The notes under the pieces are model-generated. The model searched no databases and was not told the DNA's origin. It was given only the letters and a program-made list of their open reading frames with translations. 56,854 bases of DNA from Cristatella mucedo (lineage: Eukaryota; Bryozoa; Phylactolaemata; Cristatellidae). How positions within the stretch are numbered: position 1 is the first letter of the stretch; every line of letters starts with the position of its first letter. The stretch lies in NCBI GenBank assembly GCA_009760855.2, contig WPIO01000217.1, positions 250,001-306,854 on the forward strand. The letters are read 5' to 3'. Shown here piece after piece: positions 1 through 12,300 of this stretch. A program made the position numbers and the translations under genes.

Positions 1-131
1 AAAAGGAGGTAAGGAATTACTTCGCTTTCGTTTCAGTCACGTGGCGAAAGAAGACAGAAAGACGATCGAAAAATGGAGACAGATGAATAGGCACCCTGAA
101 TTACCAAGCCCGCCACCGGGCTATAAAAACA

Positions 132-174
132 AATGAATAAATAAATAAATATATATATATATATATATATATAA
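132..174. repeat. (AATA)n/(AT)n microsatellite
   Basis: An AATA run passing into an uninterrupted AT run. The surrounding 100-350 is AT-rich, with repeated ATATATGC words. No gene is seen in 1-420. Confidence 0.9.
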
Positions 175-421
175 CACTCATAAAAACTCGCTTGGGTGAA
201 GGAATGTAGCGCCTAATGTAACATTGCATGCCTAATGCATATAACGTAAATTTATATATGCGTAAATATACGCATATATGTATACATGCATATATAAAAT
301 ATATATGCTTAAATATATACATATATGTGTAGATGCATATAATGTAAATATCACGCCCAATGACTCATTGTTTACCCATAAAAATTCAACTCCAAACTGC
401 TATCGTCATTATTCAAAGACC

Positions 422-1254
<833 letters not shown>

Positions 1255-1440
1255 TTACCAAGCTTCTCGCCGACCTGGTCTGGCCGCACCAGTACATCAG
1301 CGGCAACGTTTTCCGAGTTCTGCCACTCACTTCTGTCAGTTATTTCATACTCTAGCTCAGGCCTACCTTAGCTGTAATGCTTCTCACCGTACAGCTCACC
1401 ACTCTAGGACTCAAGTCGAGATGGCGTGAGTCCAACCAGC
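1255..1440 (+). mobile_element. Ancient LINE-A (L2/CR1) RT C-terminal remnant
   Basis: CTTCTCGCCGACCTG, followed by a region that reads roughly LLADLVW and ends near LAQAYLS, matches the order of the LINE-A motif block [10 protein letters not shown] to LAPAYLS. It is heavily mutated and needs frame changes. Confidence 0.4.
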
Positions 1441-1726
1441 CTCAGATCATTTAGGTCCTGCCTTTTACTTCTTGCACAACCAAAGTGCGAAACTCACCAC
1501 CTACTATCATACAAGCTTTCTCTGACATAATGAAATGGAGAAAACAGGCAACTCGCGTAACTGTTGTTCGCAGCAAGTTCTTCCTTCAAATGTAGTCGTC
1601 ATTTTCGTACTAAGGAATGCGCTGAAATAGACCATCCTATTAGCCAGGAATTTTTCTTTCCTGTACACGTGAAGTGCCAAGAAAGAGATTCCTTTTCTTG
1701 GTATATATATATATATATATAGATAT

Positions 1727-1732
1727 TTTATT
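1727..1732 (-). terminator. Candidate polyadenylation signal AATAAA
   Basis: AATAAA on the minus strand, about 160 bp past the stop codon of the channel gene and just before an (AT)n run at about 1702-1721. Position and orientation fit a short 3' UTR. This is inferred from the motif alone. Confidence 0.5.
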
Positions 1733-1890
1733 CCGATTAGCAGCCATCTGGGTTGTTCATTCATGCATAGGCACTCGCTAACAATGAAGAATAGGTTAAG
1801 ATAATGAAAAACTGACACTGCCTATGCAGTGGGCTTCACCTTTCGAGTCAAATCGGTAAGCATGTGGAATCTAACACGTTCGAAATGCTT

Positions 1891-3392
1891 TCAGGCTGCT
1901 TCGTGTTCAGCTACAGAGACTATCGTCTTCCTCTTCGATGCGGGTTTCGATGGCAGTTCTTTTCGCTCGCTCGCCGCAAGCAGCTCCAAGCGGTCCCTTA
2001 GCTGCGCCACAGTGTGCTCCAGCTTTCCAGAGGCGACGGCGAGCGAGTCCAAGCGATCAGCAATGGCAGCCAGCGAGCACTGCTCACTGTCTGCGACGGT
2101 GTCTTCGCTACGCCTGGCGACCTTTAGATAGCGTCGCTCGTGCTGAGAGCGCGAGTTCCTGACGATCTCTTTGTTTAGCAGCTTGCGCAGCACGCTGCGC
2201 AGCATGTTGCTCGCAAGCGGAAAGTGGTTCTCAATATTCAGTGCGTGCCGAAGAGAGTTGATTCGCCACATCACCAGCTGGCGCTGGGATATTGACGAAT
2301 AGGAGTCGTTCATGATGGCTATCAGCAAGTTGATGAGCACAATGTTTAGCAGCAGGATGTATGACACAAACATCGACAAGAGAACGGCCGAGTTCTTGCC
2401 ATGCTTTTCAAACTCTTCTTGCTGAACATTATAGAAGCCATCCGTGCCGATCAGCCAGTTGAACACCTTAAAGAACGTCGGCCCAATAGACTGACTGCGA
2501 AGGCTCGGGATGGCCAGTGTAAGCACCTGGAAGGCGTACGAGTAGCCGACTACCAGCGTAATAAACACGCAAGCGAACTTGAGGAAGTCCTGCAGCACGA
2601 TTTGCTGGAGAACGAGCGAGAAGTGATGAAACCCCTTCATGCCCTGTGTGAAGTTGATCGCGTACAACCAGCCGCTGATCATAGTAACCGCCAGGACGTA
2701 GTCCTGGTGACAATCGCCAATAGCATACAATACGAACCATGCGACGGCCAGCCACGAGAACGCCACGCCGATGAGCCAATAGATGGCTATATCGATCACC
2801 TCCAGATGGCGTAACGGTTGAATCAGCTGACTGCACAAGTTTCGCAAACTGCTGGTCCTCCTGAATGACTTGAGTGCAGATAGCAGCTGCGGTCGCCTCT
2901 GTACGTACGATACACAGTATATCACATCAGAGACGATTATGATGAAAGGCCAAATAAGCAGAACACCAATTGAGCCCGTTGTAGACGGTGGTCGTCGAAT
3001 AGAGTAAGGAGAGGCTAGTGCAGAAGTCTCATTAGTCCAGTATGCACAGCTTAGATCCGACATCGTTGTGATCTGCAGTGAGAGTTCGCTGAAAACTGCC
3101 ATATAGACCACGTGTGCAACCATAAGGACAGCGTAGATGTACTTGTACGGTTCCCAATAATCCGCCGTGATTTCGCTGATGGGCGTGATGTCTAGTAATT
3201 GCCATCTCTGCTCGCTTAAGTGGTCTCGTGTCTCAACTATAAGTTCAACTAGAGACCGCTTAGCTGAGCTTTTACGGAATTGCGTCTTAGTAATTTCGAC
3301 GTAAGCTGACTTTGCGTTGTAAAAGGTCATCCACTCGTCATCCGAAGTCAAGGGTGAGTATTCTATTTTAGTTGTGGTTCTCTCTGGTTGAT
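1891..3392 (-). CDS. Channel exon 9: six-TM pore domain, TRP box, coiled coil, stop
   Basis: 1502 bp. Acceptor CTTATCTTGTAG|AT. It encodes 499 residues and a stop. S1 is near [18 protein letters not shown]2 near [17 protein letters not shown]3 near [21 protein letters not shown]4 near [15 protein letters not shown] and S5 near [20 protein letters not shown]. The pore helix and filter-like region is [15 protein letters not shown]6 is near [19 protein letters not shown]. The TRP box is at [18 protein letters not shown] heptad-like coiled coil begins at [13 protein letters not shown]. An N-glycosylation sequon (NET) lies in the S1-S2 loop. Having the whole membrane domain in one exon is notable. 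Confidence 0.92.
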
Positions 3393-6300
3393 CTACAAGA
3401 TAAGTTCTTCTTTTTATACAATTTTCATGACAACAGCTGGTGATATTTTTGTATGGCTAGACACAGCAAGCATGGCAAGGTGATAACTGTTCTCAATTAT
3501 GCTACAGGTTAATCCTAGAATGCACCTGAGGTCTTAATAACCAGCAGCTAAAAAGAAAATAGTTTCTCCGCACTTCCCGTGTTGCAAAACCATTATGCTC
3601 ACATGATTTTCCATTCTTTCTTAAGCTTGACATATTTCTTTTCATCAACTTTTGGTTATTGCATCTTGTGCATTGAGTTTTCAAGTTTCTGAATATACAG
3701 ACGATCTTCTCAGGGCGTTATAAAAAAAGTGCTTCATTTGTTTCCTCTTTCACCTGTTTCTTCGTTCGCTTGTCAAGTAAATTATTATTATTATTATTAT
3801 TATTATTATGAATCCTTATCTCTCACGGCCTATTCCCTCCATTTCTGTTCTAGCTGCATTTATTCGCCCTTTGCTCCACCTGTCTTTGTCTTTTGCTCTC
3901 TCCCTAACTTTGTACTGTTGCTATTACCATCTCTCGTACTATCCGCACCTCTTTGAAATGTACTCTCTTTTGTTACTCTCCTACTTTTCCGATCTCGTCT
4001 CTCGCGCTTTCTATCTCTTCCTCCGTTTGCTTTTGCTCCATGCAATTTCTCCGACTGTCTCTCTCTCTCTCCGACTCTGTCTCTCACTCTTTGTCTCTCC
4101 TCTAGCACGCTCTCTGCACCTTTCTCCCACACGCTTTCTCTCCTGTTGTTTCATTGTCTTTAAATTTTCATTTCATGAATTTTAAAAAACCCAGCTACTT
4201 CAATGAAAAAGTAAAACAAAAACAAAATAAAAAAGGCGTACACCTTTTGACTCGTTGTAGATGTTAACCTAACTTTCATCGGTTCGTGCCTTTCAGATAG
4301 GCTAATCAAAGCAAACGAGCATGAATTTGAAGCATATTCTAAATAAATCTCTTGGGTAGTGAATAGATTAAATTCGCGTACATCCACGAACAACATAGCA
4401 AATTAAGGTTAGCCTGTAACAATTACGATAAATCTGGCCTCTGAAATATCGAAGAACCCCAGGTTAAGTGCTTGGAATAAAAAGCCAACAGTAGCAACAC
4501 AGCAATGTTAAATCGCCAAAAAATGATATAGCTCAAATGATCAAAAAAGGAATAGCTCGCAAGACAAACCCTCATATTGAGTAGGTGCAATCCGAAGGTC
4601 ATTAGGCATCATGCCACAGTCGAGCAGGGCGGCCTGCCTAAGAGGAGAACATGTTTCTGGAATGATATCAGTCACGTCGTAGTACACAACACCATCATCG
4701 CCCCTGCATTCAAGGTCCTCTGGCTGCAGGCAAAACACGTCCGGCACCGCTAGGAGGGAAGTCAGCAGCTGGGCGCACGTTCCTCCACACTACAATGCAA
4801 CGAGGTGCACTATTACCATAATTACCAACGGAGTGCATGCTGAAACTGTATAGTCCACATTATCAGATAACAGGATGTATGATCTACAAAAATAGGCTGG
4901 ATTTTAAATGCTGGGACTATGCATGCCACCTCTAACTATGTTATGCTTTGTGTCACTGAGCATGCTACCATTAACTATTCGATCATGCTTACTTAGCAGA
5001 AAATGAAAAATTCTTAGAAATAGATTAAGTTCTGCGAGGGCAATATATAAATGTATTGTTTAGGACAGCAAGGTGAATGCCCACAACTACAAGTAGAACC
5101 AAGTTCAGTGCTCAGCATCAGACGAGTGTGAACAACGATCTTCGAAAAAATATGATTTATGTTTAAATTTCGAAGAGCGTCTATATTGAAATGGCAAAGC
5201 AAGACACCAATAGCCATAACAAAATGCTAAATGGTAAAGAACGTGAAGTTATGAGAAATCCTAGCATTTCTTAGCAATAATAATATTAATAATAATATTG
5301 CACTTGATAAAGCGCCCTCAGAGAACTCAATTTCTCTCTAGGCGCTTTACATTTGCTGCAAAGTGATATGCAATTGAATAGTAAGTAAAATCATGCTTGA
5401 AAAACAAACGAAATGAATAATATGGTTAGGGGTGACATGCACAGGGTCAGTATGCAAATGTGGTTAGTGGCAGCATGCACAGTGTCAGCACGCATAAGCA
5501 TATCAAGGACGAATCACAGGGACCCACTAAATGCTGTCCTAAATAGATGTCTTTTTAAGTTCTTTTTAAATATGGACAGGTCAGGGGATGTTCTGACGCT
5601 GGTCAGGAGGGAGTTCCAGGCTTTGGGAGCATACGAGCTAAATGCTCAGCCAAGCCCTCCCAAAAGGGTAGGGCAGTGTATCATCTTTAGCCTCTGCAGT
5701 TATCACTGAGCGTCCTTTTTCAGAATCACATTTCATCAGATGATCACATCAGCACCGCAGTAGCATCCATATGCCTGCTATCGGGTGTGTGTAAAGTAAA
5801 AAAATCGGGCTTGCTGAGATTACAATTACCCAGCCATGCTGGTCCATGCATGAGAGACTTTGCATCTGGACGTCTGTACCTTACTGCTTGCATTCCTACG
5901 CCTCTCAAGTAAGACCTTCGCGTACTATTGTTTCATCGTTCCACAGTTAAGCTTTCGTGCTTGTGACGCCGCTTTCAGATTACTGCTATTCCTCTTGTTC
6001 ACGACGCCCGGACTGGGCCGCTAACTACCGATCTGGTGCATAGCTCCTAAGATTTTCTGGTCCGTCCTGAAAGACAAAGCTACCACCTCATGCCACTTTC
6101 GTCTGAAGCTTCAAATACATCCCCTTTCAACTATCACCTCGATTGCAAGATTCTCACTCTGGTCGTTTACGAGTCGCTTGAATCCGCTTGCATCACCTTA
6201 AACCTCTTACCGCCTTCCTCTTCCAGTGTGCTCCTTCACAGAGCTCCTCGGCTCCAAGCCATCTAACTGTTCTTTGCGCTAGATTCAAATCTTTTGCTGA

Positions 6301-9300
6301 TAAACTCAAATCATGCGGTATAAAAACTCCCCAGGTTGTCTCTAGAAACTCCTCAAAGATGGAGCCGCTGATAGATTTAAATCATTTGGTACAGAAACTC
6401 CCCAGCTTGTCTCTAGCCAGTCCTCAAAGATGGAGCTGCCACATAACGCCACTATCCACTATTATCTGAGCTTCCCATGGTGAGCCGCTATGGCTCACTA
6501 GGTAAAGCGGTTGCTTTTCACGACCTCGCACCCAAGTTCGTGGGTTCGAATCCTGCAGAGGGTAATTCTTGATCACTGGTGCAAGCAGTGGCAATAAAAG
6601 CTCTTCTGTCACTATACAAAAGAGGCTGCTCTAGCATCTAGTATTTCTATCCATTTCTTACTATCAACCATCACCTTAAAAGAGGGAGCTGCCACATCAT
6701 GTCATGTTTATGTGTGTGTGTGTGTGCACATGCATTCGCATGAGCCTATGTGCTTTTCCTTGCCGGTCTAAACATGCTATCGTGCGCATAGTTAAGTCTT
6801 TTTGATAATACGAGCTGTTTCAGTTAGCAAATGAAGAATGGAACAGATGACAAAATACTGGTATTAAACGCTGCGGCTTGCACACTTGACATGAAGTCTA
6901 TTAGCAACCGAATGCGTACCGAAAGCAGCTTAGGCTGCAAGTGCCCAATACAAAACTCTCCTGCGAAACAGCCACGTAGGCTTTGTGTAGTTACAGATGA
7001 AAATACATTACAAAAGTGAATTATAATCATATAGTTACAGACGGAAATACATTAAAAAGCGAATTATAATCACATTCTAATTAAATAACAGCAGAAGAGC
7101 ATTTGCGGCTAGCAAGCTGCTTGCATTAGGCAGGAAGAGATTTAGCTTGAGGCACGACTTGAATCCATGACCTGGGTTACCAAATACATTCACGGTAACC
7201 CTAGGCTATGGCGGCTGGCTGAAGGCAGGCCAAAAGGCTACTGGATGCAACGAAAGATGGCTGCTACAGCACTCGAGCCGAGTTCGTTCGGTATGGCACG
7301 TCTCTGCTGTTACGATTGCAGCTACGAGCTGTCGTCTTAATGCTGACATTTCAGGAAGTATCGCCAAATGACCACCGGGATTTTGGCAGAGCAGAACGAT
7401 GCATGCTAAAAGTCAGCCCAATGATCCAGGGAGAGGCATGGTCCAGGACTTCAGAGCTTCCTCTATACAAGATATAGGGCGAGGCATGGTCCAGGACTTC
7501 AGAGCTTCAGAGCTTCCTCTATACAAGATCCAGGGCGAGGCATGGTCCAAGACTTTAGAGCTTCCTCTATACAAAATATAGGGCGAGGCATGGTCCAGGA
7601 CTTCAGAGCTTCTTCTATACAAGATATAGGGCGAGGCATGGTCCAGGACTTCAGAGCTTCAGAGCTTCCTCTATACAAGATCCAGGGCGAGGCATGGTCC
7701 AGGACTTCAGAGCTTCAGAGCTTCCTCTATACAAGATCCAGGACGAGGCATGGTCCAGGACTGCAGAGCTTCAGAGCTTCCTCTATACAAGATCCAGGGT
7801 GAGGCATGGTCCAGGACTTCAGAGCTTCAGAGCTTCCTCTATACAAGATCCAGGGCGAGGCATGGTCCAGGACTTCAGAGCTTCCTCTATAAGATTCTCT
7901 AATATTTAAAGTTCTCTGGCTGAGCTCCTTGTCACAACCCGAAATTCTCACGATCGGAGCTCATTGAATGAGAGGGCGTGCCCATTGAGAGTACTGATGG
8001 GTAGCTCGACTCGTCAAGAGCTTTTCTATGCAGACTTAGATCTGGGATCACGGGGTCACTGGCTCGCATGTTTGGTCGAGCTGCCAAATTTCGATCGTAC
8101 GAATTGAACTGCAACTCTGTTGGTAAGCCAAGGACGTCGCTGGGCAAGCTTAATTCATAGTTATTTAATCTCCTTAGGCCTGCTAGGCAAAACTGCAAGC
8201 AATGGCACTCTGCAACAGATTCGAAAATTAAAGTCTAAATTTCTGACCTTTTAACGTTTTTAGAAGTAGATTAAAGTTAATCTTGCACATGGGTTAGGAC
8301 CTAGACATATACCCACGGCACCTCAGCCCGTGACAGGAATGCCAAAACAAGGCAGCATGACTGCGAAGTACCAAGCTACTCTCGTACCAATTTCCCCCTT
8401 CGGATACCGAGGCAGGCAACCACATTTTAATGCACAAAAATCAGGCGAATGGCCAGTTAAAAGGCAAGAAAAAAATATTTGGACACCAAGACTTGCCTTA
8501 TAAGTGGCCCACATAATGACATTCATACCCTGAACATTGTAGGCAGCCGTCAGCAGCAGCTTGATAGTGCATTTTCTGCACTGCTTGTAGTACTCGGCCT
8601 CTTGGGGACTCTCTGAATTCTTTCTTGGTATGGGCACTATCTTCTTAAGCTTGCAATACCAAATGACAGCGCAGTCGAGCACTTCATGAAGCAGCTGCAA
8701 CGATCAGTGCGCCTGGCTAAAAAGACAGACTTGGCCCAGTGCCGCTGCGAGATAAAGCTGAAGTTCGCAGGCCGCCGCCGCCACCGCAGGAGCGGCGGCC
8801 TGCGCACCATCGCGGCTGAGACGAGCAGGGTAGAGCCACTGCAACGCACGACGTCTCGCAGAGGCAGCGGCTAAAGGCACGGCCTCGGGTGAACGAGAAG
8901 GGAGCCATCAGACGGGGCGGCGGACGGCTCCACGGGCGCAGCACCTGCTCGAAGCAGGCCAGCACGAAGCGAACACGAGGCCGGAAATTTCAAGGCGCTG
9001 GCGGCGCCCGACCTTGATATATTCTTTCAGTTGCTTGGGTTGTTCGCTTGCACACGAGACGAGCGTGTGCAAAGGAGTGTTGTATTCTTTGTCTAACGCA
9101 AGGAGGTTACCACCGGCTTGGATCAGTGGTAAGATGGCCGACACCTGAAGACATGCATTGATTGTTGCACGATAAATGCTTCCTGCCAGCAGGCTTCTGC
9201 ATAGAAATGGAAGGTTCTCGTATGAAATTATTGATACCTACTCAAGCAAGCCTGTGGTGGTCACTAGGTACGATCCAAATAGCAGGGATAAGTACGGAGC

Positions 9301-12300
9301 TTCAGCACTGCCATTTGAAGATACAATAGTATACACTTAAAGTTTGTACTTTAATGTGAATAAACCAACAATTTTAGTATCATTCTCTAAGTAGTTAATC
9401 AGTAATAGGCTGAACGGGACTCCCAGAAATCAAGATTGTAGGGGTTCCCACTTCTGTAGCAAAATGTAAACTATATTGTTCAAAGGAGTTTTTCTAGTTT
9501 TCAAAACTGGGAAGGGCCCACCTAACTTTGGGATGGCAAATTTCTTACGTCAATGCCGAAGCATGCGTATCATGGATACAATTGCGTAGCATGGATACAA
9601 CCTGAGCATCCCTAATTCAAGCAGCGGGAACGATCTCTGTTCGACTGCACCAGTGGATATGTTGATTGCAGGTCGGAAACTAATTGCCTTTGAAACAGCA
9701 TAACCGAGCCTTTTGCGGGCAGCCTACCGGGGTTTGGATCCAGCAAATAAATAATAGCATAAGCTTCAAGTCCAGCGTAAGCTCAATTAAGAAAGCAGAA
9801 AATACAGAATTTAGAAGAGCGGTATTGATTGCACGATCGGCTGAGCGGTGGGTGTAATACTCCTCTTTTTACCGATGCGATTGCCAGAAACGGTGTAGGC
9901 TTTCAGTTTTATGCATATGGCACTCAGTTGTACCTGTGCTTTAATACCTGAGTCCTGCAGCTCACGGTAATTCATGAATTTTTCAAATTTAAAAAGAAAT
10001 TAAAACCGAATCTATTTATGACAGCATTTAATGGGTCCCCTTGATTCGGCCTTTATGGGCCTATACGAGCTGACGCTATTTCGAGCTGCCACTAACCACA
10101 CTTGCATGCTGACCCTGAGAATGCCACCCTTAAACATGTTATTCTTTTTGTTTATTGAGTATGCTACCACTAACCACTCAATCATGCTTCTTTGCAGCCA
10201 TTGCAAGCGCCTAGAAAGAGATTAAGTTTTCTGAGGGCTCTTTAAAAATTTATTATTATTATTCTTAATTTTATTGTTAATGAACTTTAGAATAAAGAGC
10301 CAGCTTTCCAATCAACATGAAATTAATGCAATGCATAGGCAACTATAACTATACAAAGAATAAGTTGGATTTTATGAAGAAAATTTTCTATAACGCACAC
10401 ACAGCCTGAGCAGCTTTCGGTACACAGGCGGTAGCCAAAAGATTTCAGCTCATACAAGAATCAGAATGCCAGAAGCGTAGCAGATTTAGGAGGTGCCGAG
10501 GAAGTAAGTAGCATTAAAGTAGCTGCTCAGGACGTTAGCAAAGAAAGTGCCATAGTTGGCAGCATTAGATTAGATACTGTTGCATAAGAATTGTTATGAG
10601 TTTCACATTCTAGGTAGAAATTTCCGAGTGAATGCTTCAGCTAATTATATAATGTAAGCCTAGGAATAGAGCAGTTAATTTATCGTCAATAGACATTGTA
10701 AAGATGAGAGGAGGCTAAAACTGGTTCAGCAGTTCAGGAATTCATGAAAGAAAACCGAGCCGCAGCGAGCCGGGCGGGTCAGAGTAAGACCTGTGTGCTT
10801 TATACCCGTGGATCAACCGTAAGCCATCTAAGCTCCTATAGCGAAGGAGACTTAAGGTGAGAACTTGGGAGGTTTTCAACTACCTTCTCAGGAATATTCA
10901 CCACCAGCTGTAGTTACTATTAATAATTATAAAACATTTTTTAATATCGGAGAACTGAGTCTATTTCTAGGAAGTTTGCAGATGCTGTAATAAAGCATTT
11001 TCAAATAACGAACTCGAATTAATGGTGAATATTCATTTATTGAAAGTCTGACGGCCAGGAAACCGGGCCTGGCATGAGTACTAAGCTGTAGTGGTCTCTC
11101 CACATGTTTCTAAATATAGCGGCTTCATGGAGCCAGCTCGGCGAGGTAACTCTAGCAGGCAGCTCGTCTCTACTGCCACATTTAATTCTGCAGCAGATCT
11201 CATGACCGTTCTACGTGCTCGGGTTAAGCTGCACGAGAGACGAAAACGAACAATCTGCAAGTCGATAGCGCGATTAACGGAGGCTACAATCTACTTATGC
11301 TTCAGAATGTTGCAATTATTGCCGAAGTGCTGCCTAGACGGCTGCTGCGGTGTGCTATGAATAGAATCTGTTCATAATGTTACGGAAATTGTGGCCACAT
11401 TTCAATAGGCCGAATTCAACAACTGGAGTCGGCAGAGAATTCACTTACCAGACACTCTCTAATGGCGATATGCACTGTCGTGCAGCCAATGTCATCCTGG
11501 GCATTGACATTAAGTGATGGACCGAATCTATTCATCAAGGTAAAAGCATTTTTGACACGTCGTCGACGAAGTGCATCATGAAGAGGTGTGCTGCCGTCAG
11601 ACCGTTTAGCATTGCAGATCTTGTCAGATTTAGGAAATCGCCAGAACACACTCTCAATATCGACAGCCTCATTGTCTAAAATAGGTCATTAGAAAAAGCT
11701 TTGAATATGGCTTAAGATTAGTTACCACCAAAATTCAAAAAATTTACAGTTAATCTCTAAAGCGACGTCAAATAGCTACTTTTGACAATAAATTGGTAGC
11801 GGCCCCAGTTGCCTACTTCAAAGTATTCTTTCACAAGCATACTTTTTCAGTGCAGTAGGTATTCATTAACTATCTTTAAGAATACTAACTTATAAAAGGG
11901 TTCTTATTCTGCCATCAGCACTAAGAATGCAGGCAATTTTGATCTTTTATCTTACAATTTTGAGGGTAACGTTTGGTTGGTGTATTGCAGATTGCAATCT
12001 GACCCTGTACACGGCACCCCTAACCATGTTATTCCCGTTGCTTATTGAGCAAGCTACCACTAACTATTCGGTCGTGTTTTCTTTGCAGCCAATGCAAAGC
12101 ACATAGAAAGAGATTGAGTTTTCCGAGGGCGCTATATCAATTTTGTTATTATTATAATTATTATTGTTATTATTATTACATTGCGATTGATGGCCTCTTT
12201 AATAGCAGCGTGACCAGTTTTTGGCCAGTTGAAATTGCAGATGGATGTACACACTGTCATATTGTATTATGGATGCATAGCGGGATAAAAAAGTCCTAGC

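Noticed and set aside
6478-6560. Functional tRNA gene
   Set aside because: A and B boxes are present, but the same head recurs with a fixed SINE body at many sites, and the cloverleaf is degraded.
7434-7896. CRISPR-like array
   Set aside because: Units are directly adjacent with no unique spacers, and the setting is eukaryotic.
7399-7951. Repeat protein encoded by the minisatellite
   Set aside because: 56-bp units shift the frame each time and open frames exist on both strands; this is compositional.
8637-8965. Minus-strand open frames across the GC-rich intron as coding
   Set aside because: They break the reading frame between exons 6 and 7. The spliced version keeps phase 0 and gives a plausible linker.
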